Shown here one piece after another: positions 17,406 to 26,900 of a DNA stretch of 64,000 bases (positions within the stretch are counted from its first letter, which is position 1; the number at the start of each line of letters is the position of its first letter). This DNA is from Actinopolyspora xinjiangensis (GTDB lineage: Bacteria; Actinomycetota; Actinomycetes; Mycobacteriales; Pseudonocardiaceae): the NCBI RefSeq assembly GCF_900104475.1, contig NZ_FNJR01000006.1, positions 215,623-279,622 on the forward strand. The letters are read 5' to 3'. The notes beneath the pieces were generated by a model, which had not been told where the DNA came from, made no database searches, and saw only the letters and a program-made list of their open reading frames with translations. A program made the position numbers and the translations under genes.

Positions 17406-20400
17406 TGTTCAGCTCGCTCCAGACCGCGACCGTTCCACACGGTGTGGGTGCAGGCGATCCCGTGCCCGCTGCGCGGCCGCAGCACGTCGTAGATGTGCAT
17501 CTTCGGGATCTTGGGGGAAACCCCCCATCCGCTCGGCCAGGTGATCATCCAGTCCATGTCCAGATCCACCAGCAGCCCCAGCATACGTGCCACCGTCGGG
17601 TCGTCCAGCCGCTCGAACGCCTCGTCCAGCAGCACCAGGCGCAGCGGATCGTGCCGCTCGCCCGAGGACTCGATCGCGTCGTAGAACGACGCGGCCCCGG
17701 CGAACAGGGTCACGTAGGACACCAGCCGGGTCTCTCCCGAGGACAACTGCCGTAGCCGTCGCACGCGCGGCTGTCCGTCGGGCCCCGCGTCGCGAACCCG
17801 CACGGTGAACTCGTACCAGTCCCGGTAGTCCAGCGCCCTGGCCAGGATCTCACCGTATCCGCCCGAGACGCTCTCCCGCTGCGACTCGATCAGGTCGGTG
17901 AACACCCGGCGCAGCAGCGCGTCCTCCTGCTCCTCCCGGTTCGCGAACGGTTTGCGGACCACTTCGATGGCCTGGCGCATGTCCTCGCTCAGCGCGGTGG
18001 CGGGTTGCCAGTCCAACTGCACGTGCACTCCCTGGCTGGAACGCGCACCGTCCAGCACCCGGTTCATCCGGTCGCACAGGTCCCGGGCCACCGCGATCTG
18101 GTCCCGCAGTCGTTCGGCGAGGTCGCGGATCAGGTAGTCGGCGAAGATGGAACGGTACTGCTCGTTGAGGTACTCCCGCTGCTCGACCAGCCGCCCGTTT
18201 ATCCGCAGCGCGGCCTCGGCGACCGGCAACGGCCCCTCCTCGCCGATCACCGTCACGGTCAGCACCCCCTCGTCCTCGGCGGTGGTGACGTCGAAGTGAC
18301 CGCTCAGCGACTGCTTCAACGGGTGCAGTTTGTCGTGGACCGCCTTGGCCGTGGTGCTGCCGGGGGAGGAACGCGCCACCGTGGTCGAGAGCAGCGCGGT
18401 CACCGCCTGCTCGGACTCCCCCGGTCGCGAGGGCAGTTCCCCGTCGGTGGCCTCGACCGCCGCCGCCCACAACCCCGGCAGCTCCAGGGCCCGGCGCAGC
18501 GCGGCCTCGGCGTCCCGGCTCTCCGACTCCCGTTCGGTCAGTCGTACGCGAGCCGCGTTCAGCTTTTCCTCGAGCTTGCCCGCGGCCTCCCGGGCGGCCG
18601 AAGCCCGTTCCCGCGTCTCGGGCAACCGTTCGCGGAGACCTTCCCGCTCGTTCTCCAGCTCGGTGACCTGCTCGGCGACCTGTCGTCCCTCGTCGCCGAC
18701 CGAGGCCGTCAACTCCGCCAGCGCCGCCGCCTGCTCGGCGTGGTTCGCGCAGTGCTGTTCGGCCAACGACTCGGCCGCCATCCGGTCGGCGACCGTGGCG
18801 TCGTGGTGCAGCAGGGTGTTGCCGAGCTGCTCCAGGGTGCCGAGGCAACGTGAGGCGATGGCCTCGCGGAACGTTTCCAACGCCTGTCGCGCGTCCGTGG
18901 CGGCCCGGTTGGCCTCCCGGAGCGCTTCGGTCTCGGGACGCAACCCCGCTCCGCCCGCCGCGTGCACCAGTTCCGAACGCGTCGCCCGCCAACGCTCCTC
19001 TGCCTGCTCGTGGTCCTGCCGCAACCGATTGGCCTCGCGTTGTGCCTCGTCGGCGTCGTCGATCGCGCTGGCGAGTCTGGCGTGGGCGCTGAACAGCTCG
19101 TCGTCGTCCGGATAGGACTCCAGTTCCCGCTCCAGCGCGTTCGCGTGGCGGTTCGCCTCGGCTCGTCGCCGCTCCACGTCACCGAGTTCCGAACGCAGCC
19201 GGGCCAGCTCGGCCTCCAACTGGGCGATGCGCTGCTGCCGCGCGGCCCGGCGCGCCCCCGCGCCCACGTACTCCGCCGCCGTCTTGCGCCACGCTCCCGA
19301 AAGCACCCCGCTGCGCCAGTGACCCGTCGCGGAGACCGAGAGCTCGCCGCCGGAGGTCACCGCCACCGAGCGGAGCAACGCCCCGATCCGCTCCGCCGAG
19401 ACGGGACAGTCCGATTCGGCGGCGGGAACCAGCAGTTCGGCCAGGGAGTGCTCGGGAAGCGGTTCAGCGGGGGTGGCGAGCACGTCGGCGGTGTCGGCGT
19501 CGACGGCGGTGCCGTCGGCGGTCACCCACGCGTTGAGCAGCCCGCAGGCCTGCAACGCTCCCTCCAGCGCGGCGCGCTCGGTCTCGGGCAGCGATTCCGC
19601 GAAGTCCACCAGCCGGTAGAACGCCTCGCCCGAGCCGGTGACCCGCTCGGCGGTGGCCCAGGAGGGGCGCTCCGGAACGCGCTCCCCACCGGAACGCAGC
19701 TCCGCCAGTTCGGTGTCGCGCTCCGCCACGGTCGAGCGGATCTCCGCCAGCGTCCGGTCCAGCTCGGTGACGCGCATCCGTGCGCGGTGCAGCACCGGCT
19801 GGGCCCACTCGCGGGTTCGCTCCCGACCCCCGCGTGCCGCGAAGCGATCGGCCACCAGCTGTTCCAGTGTGGGGGAGTCCGGTGGTGCGGGGCCGTCCGC
19901 CGCCTCCTCGGTGAGCGCCCCGTCGCGCCACCAGCCGCGCAGCCGGTCGAGCCACGCGAGCGCGGTGTCGTGCAGGTCCTGCCGCACCTGGTTGCGCCGC
20001 GCGGCCGCCTCCGTGGCGGTCACCTTGGCCGCTTCGGCCCGTCGCTCGGCGTCGTCCACCTCGGCCCGCTGCCGGTCGGTGTCCACGGCCCGCTGGTGCA
20101 GCGTCAGCGTCAGTGCCCCGCGCTGCCGCGCGGCCTCCACCGCGCGTTCGGCGTGTTCGTCGACCTCGCGCAGCCTGGCCGCGAACTCCTCGGTGTCCGG
20201 TTGTGGCGGGACGTGACGTTCCACGCTGAGCCATTCGGAGCCGGTATCGGCAGTGCCACGCACGACCTCCGAACGGACCGTGGCCTCGGTGGGCGGCATC
20301 GTGGGCACGCCAGGGGCCAGCGAACCGTCCAACCCCGACGCGGTGAGCAGGGACTCCGCCCGCTCGCGATGCTGCCTGGCCGCGGCGACGTCCGAACCCA

Positions 20401-21613
20401 GGCGCTCCAGCATGCCCAGCACCGTGGAGACCGAGCGCTGCTCCTGGTCCCGGTGCCGTTCGGCGGTGCGCAGCGCGTCCTCGGCCGTCGAGCGCGCGTT
20501 GTCCACCAGTGCCCTGCGGTCGTGCAGGTTCTGCAATTCGGTGTAGGCCGGGCTCTGCCGCAGGGCCTGCAACGAGGAGTCCAGCTCGCGGTCGCGCCGT
20601 TCCAGTTCGGTCACCCGCTCGTCGCTCTCGGAGCGCTCGTCGAGCTTGGCCCGGTGCTGCTCGGTCAGCTCCTCGATCGTGCCCCGCAGCGAGTCGTACC
20701 GGCCCGCCGCTTCGCGGGACTCCTTCGCCCGCGCGCGCAGCACCGCCAGCGCGTAGTCCGAGTAGGTGGTCATGAAGGTTCCGAGCGCGCTGTCGGCGGT
20801 GGTCAGCCGCAGGATGTTCTCGCGGATCGACTCCAGGTCCTCGAAGGAGGTCGCCAACCGCTGCACCAATGTCGAGTCCAGCGGGGGCAGCGCGTCGGAC
20901 AGGATCTGCTCCAGCTGGCCCTCCTGCACCTTCAGCCCCACGTCCGGGTTGCGCAGGGTGCGCTGCAGATGCAGCAGGTCGCCGTAGCGTTCCGGTGTGA
21001 TGCCGTAGACCGTGCCCGCGATCCTGGCGCGGAAGGCCTGCTCGTCGAACAGGCACTCGGCGCCGAGCTCGTCCCGCAACTGGGTCTGGCCCAACGGCAC
21101 GTCGCCCGGTCCGATCAGCCGCAGGTCGTGGTCGACCCGGCGTTCGGTCACGAACCGCCACGAATCGCTGATCTGGTTGGAAGCCGCCGCCGCCTTCACC
21201 CCGATCCCGCAGGTCAGGAACCGCTCCGAGCCGTCCCCCTCGACTCTGGACAGCTCGACCCAGGCGTAGCCGACGCGGTTACCGCCGCCCTCGCGCTCGT
21301 CGAGCATCAACCGTTTCATGCTGACCGTGTCGAAGCCCTTCGAACCGATCTGTCGCAGATCGCCGTCCAGGCACAGCGGCAGCAGCAGTTCCAGGGTGCG
21401 TGACTTTCCCGAACCGTTGGTTCCCTGGAAGATCGCGCGTCCACCACTGAGGTCGAACTCCTGGTTCGCGTACTGCCAGATGTTGACCACGCCGCCACGT
21501 CGCAGGCTCCAACGGCTACCGACCCCGCCGCCGGGGAGGCGGGCCCCGCCGGAAGCGGTCGAAGACCGTTGTCCCGCGGTGCCCTCCTGGTACTCCACCG
21601 CTTCCGTGCTCAC
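17402..21613 (-). CDS. jetC: Wadjet type II SMC-like ATPase JetC (TIGR02680)
   Basis: A 1403-residue SMC/MukB-like ATPase. The N-terminal Walker A is GTNGSGKS (residues 64-71). Long Glu/Arg/Ala-rich coiled coils flank a central hinge-like region. The C-terminal head has the signature LSSGE and the Walker B LVLLDEAFERLDD. It is the loop-extruding motor of the Wadjet complex. GTG 21613 is chosen because AAGGAGA lies nine bases upstream and the codon overlaps the jetB stop (GTGA). The longer open frame upstream is a shadow inside jetB. Confidence 0.95.
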   Translation of the reverse strand: MSTEAVEYQEGTAGQRSSTASGGARLPGGGVGSRWSLRRGGVVNIWQYANQEFDLSGGRAIFQGTNGSGKSRTLELLLPLCLDGDLRQIGSKGFDTVSMKRLMLDEREGGGNRVGYAWVELSRVEGDGSERFLTCGIGVKAAAASNQISDSWRFVTERRVDHDLRLIGPGDVPLGQTQLRDELGAECLFDEQAFRARIAGTVYGITPERYGDLLHLQRTLRNPDVGLKVQEGQLEQILSDALPPLDSTLVQRLATSFEDLESIRENILRLTTADSALGTFMTTYSDYALAVLRARAKESREAAGRYDSLRGTIEELTEQHRAKLDERSESDERVTELERRDRELDSSLQALRQSPAYTELQNLHDRRALVDNARSTAEDALRTAERHRDQEQRSVSTVLGMLERLGSDVAAARQHRERAESLLTASGLDGSLAPGVPTMPPTEATVRSEVVRGTADTGSEWLSVERHVPPQPDTEEFAARLREVDEHAERAVEAARQRGALTLTLHQRAVDTDRQRAEVDDAERRAEAAKVTATEAAARRNQVRQDLHDTALAWLDRLRGWWRDGALTEEAADGPAPPDSPTLEQLVADRFAARGGRERTREWAQPVLHRARMRVTELDRTLAEIRSTVAERDTELAELRSGGERVPERPSWATAERVTGSGEAFYRLVDFAESLPETERAALEGALQACGLLNAWVTADGTAVDADTADVLATPAEPLPEHSLAELLVPAAESDCPVSAERIGALLRSVAVTSGGELSVSATGHWRSGVLSGAWRKTAAEYVGAGARRAARQQRIAQLEAELARLRSELGDVERRRAEANRHANALERELESYPDDDELFSAHARLASAIDDADEAQREANRLRQDHEQAEERWRATRSELVHAAGGAGLRPETEALREANRAATDARQALETFREAIASRCLGTLEQLGNTLLHHDATVADRMAAESLAEQHCANHAEQAAALAELTASVGDEGRQVAEQVTELENEREGLRERLPETRERASAAREAAGKLEEKLNAARVRLTERESESRDAEAALRRALELPGLWAAAVEATDGELPSRPGESEQAVTALLSTTVARSSPGSTTAKAVHDKLHPLKQSLSGHFDVTTAEDEGVLTVTVIGEEGPLPVAEAALRINGRLVEQREYLNEQYRSIFADYLIRDLAERLRDQIAVARDLCDRMNRVLDGARSSQGVHVQLDWQPATALSEDMRQAIEVVRKPFANREEQEDALLRRVFTDLIESQRESVSGGYGEILARALDYRDWYEFTVRVRDAGPDGQPRVRRLRQLSSGETRLVSYVTLFAGAASFYDAIESSGERHDPLRLVLLDEAFERLDDPTVARMLGLLVDLDMDWMITWPSGWGVSPKIPKMHIYDVLRPRSGHGIACTHTVWNGRGLERAEQ

Positions 21614-22866
21614 CGCGTGGATTCTCCTTCCGGGTAGTCGAACAACGCGAGATCGGGGCTCGGTTCCTCTGGCGGGGTGTCCGTCTCCCGCTCGGCGGTG
21701 CCGGGCTCGCCGTCCGGGATCGGCAACCAGCGGTGCGCGCTGGGACTGAGCAGCCAGCGCTCGGCCTCCCCGGAGTCGTGCGGCGTCAGCACGCCCACGC
21801 GGCGCAGCAGGTCCACCACCATCGCCACCAGTGAGTCGGGGTCCTCGAGCGCCCGGCGCGACCACGCCGCCGGGTAACTCTCCAGCAACTCACCGCACAC
21901 CCGGGCGAAATCCTCCCGCCCGAGCGGGTGCCGGTGATCGCCCTCGCGGGGTTCGGAGCCCTCCAGCAACTTCGGCAACGCCAGCTGGGCCACGCGCGCC
22001 ACCGTCGAGCTGCCGGGGAACGGGGCGTCGTTGAGGTAGTCCTGCGGATCGGTGGTGGCGATCCCTTCCGAACGGGACTCGGCCACGAGGCCGAAGTACC
22101 GCTCCAGCAACCGCGCCTCACCGGCGCGGTGCCTGCGCAGCCAGTTCGCCTGAGTCTCGGGCAGGTCGTGGTAGTGCACCACCGGGTCCTCCACCAGTCT
22201 GCGCCGCACGGCCTGCTCCACCGTGACGGCGTGGGCACCTTCGGTGCCCGCCGCCAGCTCGACCAGTCGTTCCGGACCGTCGGCCTCCGAAAGGGGACCG
22301 GTCACCAGCTGGCCGAGCAGGTCGGTGTCCACCGTGATCAGCGCTTCCGCCGCGGTGTCGTTGGCCAGCGGCCCCACCGTCCCCTCGGTCTCGGTGAGCA
22401 CCCCGAGGTCGACCAGGTGGCGCAGCGCGGCGGCCATCGACCTGCGATCCCCCGGTGCGTCACCGATCACGAGACCCGCTTCGCCGGCCGCCGCGCGGAT
22501 CTCCTCGATCAGTCGTGACAGCAGCACCTGCTTTCCGCAGCCGGTCAGCGCGGCCAGGGTCAACGCCACGTGCGCGTAACCGCGGGGGGTGAGCGTGGGA
22601 ACCGCCCTCGTGGCGTCCTCGCCCGGTCCGGACTTGTACAGCCGCGCGTACCTCCGGTGGATCACCAGGCGGTAGCCGAGCAGGGTGGCGAACAGCTCCT
22701 GCAGCACCGCGCGGTGACGGTAGATCATGCCCAGCAGGTCGCCGTCCGGGCTCGCGGCGTGCAGCAGGGGGCGGCGCAACAGCGTCCTGGCGCAGCGCAC
22801 CACGTTGGCCGCGTCTATGTCCCCGAGCTGTTCGAATCCCGGTACTGTGGTCTCCCGTGCTCTCAT
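21610..22866 (-). CDS. jetB: Wadjet type II subunit JetB (TIGR02678/DUF2398)
   Basis: A 418-residue protein of the DUF2398 family, the MukE/kite-like partner of the SMC-kleisin core. Recognisable segments are RCARTLLRRPLLHA, an HRRYARLYK motif, winged-helix-like stretches (VLLSRLIEEIRAAA; MAAALRHLVDLGVLTETEG) and a Pro/Glu-rich tail. ATG 22866 overlaps the jetA stop (ATGA). Both boundary overlaps show that the four genes form a single translationally coupled operon. Confidence 0.9.
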   Translation of the reverse strand: MRARETTVPGFEQLGDIDAANVVRCARTLLRRPLLHAASPDGDLLGMIYRHRAVLQELFATLLGYRLVIHRRYARLYKSGPGEDATRAVPTLTPRGYAHVALTLAALTGCGKQVLLSRLIEEIRAAAGEAGLVIGDAPGDRRSMAAALRHLVDLGVLTETEGTVGPLANDTAAEALITVDTDLLGQLVTGPLSEADGPERLVELAAGTEGAHAVTVEQAVRRRLVEDPVVHYHDLPETQANWLRRHRAGEARLLERYFGLVAESRSEGIATTDPQDYLNDAPFPGSSTVARVAQLALPKLLEGSEPREGDHRHPLGREDFARVCGELLESYPAAWSRRALEDPDSLVAMVVDLLRRVGVLTPHDSGEAERWLLSPSAHRWLPIPDGEPGTAERETDTPPEEPSPDLALFDYPEGESTR

Positions 22867-24647
22867 CGGGCCGCCTCGCCGGTGTCCGAGCCGGAGAGCG
22901 GTGCGTCCGTCCCGCCGGGACTGTCCGCCATTTCGGAGACGTCCAGTTCGAGGACCGTGTCGTCCAGGCTCAGCTCGCCGTGCACGCTGGAAATCGTGGT
23001 TCGCCTTCCCCGCTCGTGGTGGATTCGCAGCCGCAGTCGGTGGACCGGTTCGAGCGCGGTGCTGCTCTGGGTCGGGTCGTCCCGGTCGGCCATGGCCGAG
23101 GTCAGCAGTTCGCACAGTACTTCGAGGGCGTCCGCGGACAGTCTGCTGTCCGCAGGCCCCTCCACGGCGGCGAGCTCGCTCACCGCCGCCGCGCGCCGCC
23201 GCTGTTCGGCCCGGCGCTCGTCCAGCAGCCGCTGCTCGGTCATGGGGTCGTGCAGCACCCGGGCGGTGCCGCCGCTGCCGCTCCGGTCGGCACGGTTGCG
23301 CACGTTGACCGCGACCTCCACCCGGTTGCCCCACAGCCAGCCGGCGCTGTGCTCGTCCCCGTCGTGCGACGGAGCGGGCTGCAGGCACCGGGAGGAGTAC
23401 AACCCGAAGGCGGCCGCGTAGAGCCGGTGCGCCCCGGCCTGGTCCGAACCGTCGAACCAGCGTGCCAGGTTGAGCAGGTCGCCACGACGTCCGGGGACCG
23501 GACCCCCACCCGAGGTGGCGTGCTTGACGCTGGCCAGCAACGATCCGATCGCGCGGGCGGTGGCCTCGCGCAGCGCCGAGACCTGACTCGGCCTGCCGGG
23601 GGAGTCCAGGAACCAGTCGGTGAGCTCCTGCCAGTCGGCACCGGTCCTGCCCCGTGCGCGTTCCACCCCGTCCCCGAGGTCCTCGACCGTGCCCAGTGCC
23701 GCCAGTAGCTGGTCGCGGCGTCGTGCCAGTGCTCTCAGTGAGACGGCGATCGGTTCGGTGTAGCGGATCACGTCCTCCACCACCGCCTGGATGTACTCCA
23801 CCAGCAGGTTCCGGAAACCGGATATCTCACCCGCGTTCAGGTGGTGGCGGGTGACCACCTGACCCAGGTAGGCGTAGAAGTCGCGAACCGTGGCGGCGAG
23901 CTCGGAGTGCTGCAGGAAGACCGTGGTGACCTGCTCGGAGAGCCGTTCCCTCGTGGACTCGGGCAGCGTGTCGGCGTTCGTACCGGGTGGCAGCAGCTCC
24001 ACGATGGCGCCCAGCCCGCGTTCGACGGCGGGCAGCAGTTCTCTGGAGACCTCCCGCGCACCCTCCGGGACACGCAGCAGCGCGTCCACGTCCCGCTGCA
24101 CCCGTACCCCCAGCTTGCTGACCTGGAAGCGAACGCTGCCGTGCTGGAACTCCGCGATGCTCGACGCGGTCGTCTCGCGCCTGCCGTAGGTCAGGTTGCC
24201 CCACTCGCGGAGCTTGCGGAGCCGTTCGACCACGGTGGACAGCTCGGACTCGCCCTCGGCGATCCTGCCCTCTCGCTCGGCGACGGCCAGCGTGCCCGCG
24301 ACCTCGGAGGCCGAGAGGTCGGCCAGCAGGGTGGAGGTGAACAGCCGCATGATCGCCAGATAGGTGCGGTGCCCGCTCACCTGCAGGTGCCGGTAGAGCA
24401 GCAGTCGCCGTTCGCCCGAGCCGACCTCCGCCGCCGAGGGGAGGTCCCGCTCCTCGGCGGCGGCTTCGCCGCTCGTGGTTCCGGTGGTGGTCGTGCTCCC
24501 CGGGGAAGCGGGGCCGGTCAGGGCGGCTCCGTCCGTGCCGGTGACCCGTCCGACGCTCGCCGGACGAGCTGCGGGATCCTCGGTCGAGGGCATCGCGTCG
24601 GGCATCGTTCCGGAGAGCGGCTCGACGGCTTCGTGATCGGCGGTCAC
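22863..24647 (-). CDS. jetA: Wadjet type II kleisin-like subunit JetA (TIGR02677/DUF2397)
   Basis: About 594 residues. The conserved DUF2397 core begins RLLLYRHLQVSGHRTYLAIMR and continues with winged-helix and helical segments. JetA is the kleisin/MukF-like subunit bridging JetC heads. The first 60 or so residues are low-complexity (Ala/Thr/Gly/Glu). The start is uncertain: GTG 24647 (VTADHEAVEP) is chosen, with ATG 24605 an alternative; neither has a strong ribosome site. It is the first gene of the operon and diverges from cbiB across 133 bp that must hold both promoters. Confidence 0.88.
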   Translation of the reverse strand: MTADHEAVEPLSGTMPDAMPSTEDPAARPASVGRVTGTDGAALTGPASPGSTTTTGTTSGEAAAEERDLPSAAEVGSGERRLLLYRHLQVSGHRTYLAIMRLFTSTLLADLSASEVAGTLAVAEREGRIAEGESELSTVVERLRKLREWGNLTYGRRETTASSIAEFQHGSVRFQVSKLGVRVQRDVDALLRVPEGAREVSRELLPAVERGLGAIVELLPPGTNADTLPESTRERLSEQVTTVFLQHSELAATVRDFYAYLGQVVTRHHLNAGEISGFRNLLVEYIQAVVEDVIRYTEPIAVSLRALARRRDQLLAALGTVEDLGDGVERARGRTGADWQELTDWFLDSPGRPSQVSALREATARAIGSLLASVKHATSGGGPVPGRRGDLLNLARWFDGSDQAGAHRLYAAAFGLYSSRCLQPAPSHDGDEHSAGWLWGNRVEVAVNVRNRADRSGSGGTARVLHDPMTEQRLLDERRAEQRRRAAAVSELAAVEGPADSRLSADALEVLCELLTSAMADRDDPTQSSTALEPVHRLRLRIHHERGRRTTISSVHGELSLDDTVLELDVSEMADSPGGTDAPLSGSDTGEAAR

Positions 24648-24780
24648 GGTCAGCCACGATAACCCCGCTCGCGGACGCCTCCGAAAACACTCCGTTACTC
24701 GTGGCCTGGGTGCCTTCCGTTCCGGGGCGGGGAGGTAGCGTGCGCCACGGACCTGGTGGACCTTGCGAGGAGGAGTTGCC

Positions 24781-25725
24781 GTGAGTTCGGGGCGGGCGGT
24801 CGGTTTATTACTCGGTGTGGCCGCTGACGCGGTTCTGGGGGATCCGAGGCGCGGACACCCGGTGGCGGCGTTCGGCGGGCTCGCCCAGCGCGTCGAGAAG
24901 GCCACCTACCGCGACAGCCGTTCGGCGGGGGCGCTGCACACGGCGGGCCTGGTGGGAACGGCCGCGTTCCTCGGCCTGGCGGTTCAACGGGTGGTGCGGC
25001 GCTCACCGGTCGCCGAAGCGACGGTGACCGCACTGACCACCTGGAGCGTGCTCGGAGGGACCTCGCTGGCGGTGGAGGGGACCGGTATGGCACGTCATCT
25101 CGACGCCGGGGAGCTGGACGCCGCACGCCTCCGGCTGCGCGGGTTGTGCGGTCGTCGCGCCGATGGCCTGGACGGGCAGGGGTTGGCGCGCGCCACCGTC
25201 GAGTCCGTGGCGGAGAACACCTCGGACGCGGTGATCGCTCCGCTGTTCTGGGGAGCCTTGGCGGGAGTTCCCGGCCTCGTCGGTTATCGGGCGGCCAACA
25301 CGCTCGACGCCATGATCGGTAACCGGAGTAGCAGGTACCGTTCGTTCGGTTGGGCCGCGGCACGGCTGGACGATCTGCTCAACCTGGTGCCGGCACGTGC
25401 CACCGCCGCGCTGACCACGGCCTGCGCGCCGGTCGTCGGCGGCTCGGCACGGGAGAGCGGGCGGATCCGGCGACGGGACGCCTCGGCGCATCCCAGCCCC
25501 AACGCTGGTCAGGTCGAGGCTGCCTTCGCCGGTGCGCTGCGTATTCGACTGGGGGGACGGACCGACTACGGACACGCCACCGAGAGCCGACCAGTGCTGG
25601 GGGAGGGACGCACCGCCGACGGTGGGGACGTCACGCGAAGTGTCGAGCTGTCCAGGTTGGTCGGCACCGTGGGAGGTGTTCTCGCGGCGGTGACCGCGTC
25701 GGTGGTCGGCCGACGGCGGCGCTGA
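24781..25725 (+). CDS. cbiB: adenosylcobinamide-phosphate synthase (CbiB/CobD type)
   Basis: A 314-residue membrane protein with the CbiB motifs GDPRRGHPVAAFG at the N-terminus and ESVAENTSDAVIAPLFW, GYRAANTLDAMIG and SAHPSPNAGQVEAAFAGAL further on. It joins aminopropanol phosphate to adenosylcobyric acid in corrinoid synthesis. GTG 24781 is chosen for GAGGAGG-type site nine bases upstream. The companion threonine-phosphate decarboxylase-like gene lies 2.8 kb downstream. Conserved position with M. tuberculosis cobD (Rv2236c). Confidence 0.92.
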   Translation: MSSGRAVGLLLGVAADAVLGDPRRGHPVAAFGGLAQRVEKATYRDSRSAGALHTAGLVGTAAFLGLAVQRVVRRSPVAEATVTALTTWSVLGGTSLAVEGTGMARHLDAGELDAARLRLRGLCGRRADGLDGQGLARATVESVAENTSDAVIAPLFWGALAGVPGLVGYRAANTLDAMIGNRSSRYRSFGWAAARLDDLLNLVPARATAALTTACAPVVGGSARESGRIRRRDASAHPSPNAGQVEAAFAGALRIRLGGRTDYGHATESRPVLGEGRTADGGDVTRSVELSRLVGTVGGVLAAVTASVVGRRRR

Positions 25726-25784
25726 TCCCTCTCAGGCGGCGGTGGGCCCGCGCGGGGCGGTCGCTGGGTGGCAGGCTCGTGTGT

Positions 25785-25803
25785 TCGGATCGCACCGATC
25801 CGA
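25785..25803. terminator. possible terminator between cbiB and the SURF1 gene
   Basis: TCGGATC (25785-25791) pairs with GATCCGA (25797-25803) around a five-base loop, between convergent genes. Short, without a T run, so only a candidate. Confidence 0.3.
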
Positions 25804-25881
25804 CCGAGGGTGAAGCGGCCCGTGCCTCTCGTCCTCCGTCGCCCGACAGCGGGGTGCCGTGCCCCTCTCCGGGGCGCTCGC

Positions 25882-26733
25882 TCAGGTCCCCGTCGAGTTC
25901 TCGCGCTCCCGGCGTTCCTCCGCGGCGATCGCCTCGGCTACCGACATGCGGGACTTCCCGCGCCTGGCGGTGCTCTCCCGGCGGGGGGAGCCGCCGAGCG
26001 GAGTGCGTGGGGAGCGCGCCTCGCTGTAGATCAGGTATCCCGCCGCGAGCGGCGCCATGATCCCGAAGATGATCCACTGCATGGCGTAGGAGAAGTACGG
26101 TCCCGACTCCAGCCTCGGCAGCGGTACCGGGCTCAGCACGCCGGGCTGCTCGCCGACCAGCGTGAAGTACCCGGAGCGCATCGGGACGCCGAGTCCCTCG
26201 CCCACGGTGTCGGAGTTGATCGCGTAGGTCCACCGGTGCCCGTCGTGGCGGAACATCGACCGCTGCTCGGCGTCGTGCTCGTTCGTGCGGATTCGCGCCG
26301 TCACGCGCACCGTTCCCTCGGGGGCGGCCGAGTACTCCGGTGCTCTGGTGGATTCCACCGGTCGGATGAATCCCCGGTCGACTAGCACGGTTCCACCGCT
26401 TTCCAGGCGGAACGGGGTGAGCACTTCGAAGGCGGGTTCTCCGAGCACGGTTCGCTGCCAGGCCAGCGCCTCGTCCCCGGAAAGGTAGTGCCCGGTGAAC
26501 GTGACCCGCGTCCACTCGGTCGAGGAGCTCGGAGCCCGTCCGCGCGGCAGCACCTCGTTCAGCGGCCTGGGCTCCGCCCGCATGGAGGAACGGATCGCGT
26601 CGTTGCGCACCTGCGTCTCGTTGTGCCTGCTGAACTGCCACGGGGCCAGCACCGTGAAGCAGACCGTGGAGAAAACGCCGACCAGCAGGATCAACCCGAT
26701 CCAGCCGGGGCGCAGTAGAAACCCGAAACGCAC
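25882..26733 (-). CDS. SURF1 family cytochrome oxidase assembly protein
   Basis: A 283-residue protein with the SURF1 plan: an N-terminal membrane helix (GWIGLILLVGVFSTVCFTVLAP, shown here in parts: residues about 10-31), then WQFSRHNETQ, a periplasm-facing domain containing LVDRGFI, and a C-terminal helix (about 225-245) after YAMQW. It assists haem a insertion or assembly of cytochrome c oxidase. GTG 26733 is the first plausible start; the long open frame before it is a shadow. The C-terminal tail is charged. Homologue of Rv2235 in conserved order. Confidence 0.9.
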   Translation of the reverse strand: MRFGFLLRPGWIGLILLVGVFSTVCFTVLAPWQFSRHNETQVRNDAIRSSMRAEPRPLNEVLPRGRAPSSSTEWTRVTFTGHYLSGDEALAWQRTVLGEPAFEVLTPFRLESGGTVLVDRGFIRPVESTRAPEYSAAPEGTVRVTARIRTNEHDAEQRSMFRHDGHRWTYAINSDTVGEGLGVPMRSGYFTLVGEQPGVLSPVPLPRLESGPYFSYAMQWIIFGIMAPLAAGYLIYSEARSPRTPLGGSPRRESTARRGKSRMSVAEAIAAEERRERENSTGT

Positions 26734-26900
26734 GGGTCCACGGTAGTCCGGTCCTTTCGCCGGACGCCGCACGGGCCAGGCGGGGAGTGGGCGGTGTCTC
26801 CCGGCTTTCGGTGCGGACGACGCCGGATCGGGAGCCGACGAGCACCCCGGCGGCCCGACGCGCGGAAGTCGGCGCAGAACAGCGGTGGCTCCGAACGGCC

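Noticed and set aside
24648..24780. Second tRNA-Val 3'-end copy (attR) or a fourth copy of the dispersed repeat at the upstream border of the Wadjet operon
   Set aside because: Neither the GGTTCGAGCCC block nor the repeat ends are found there; island borders therefore remain undefined.
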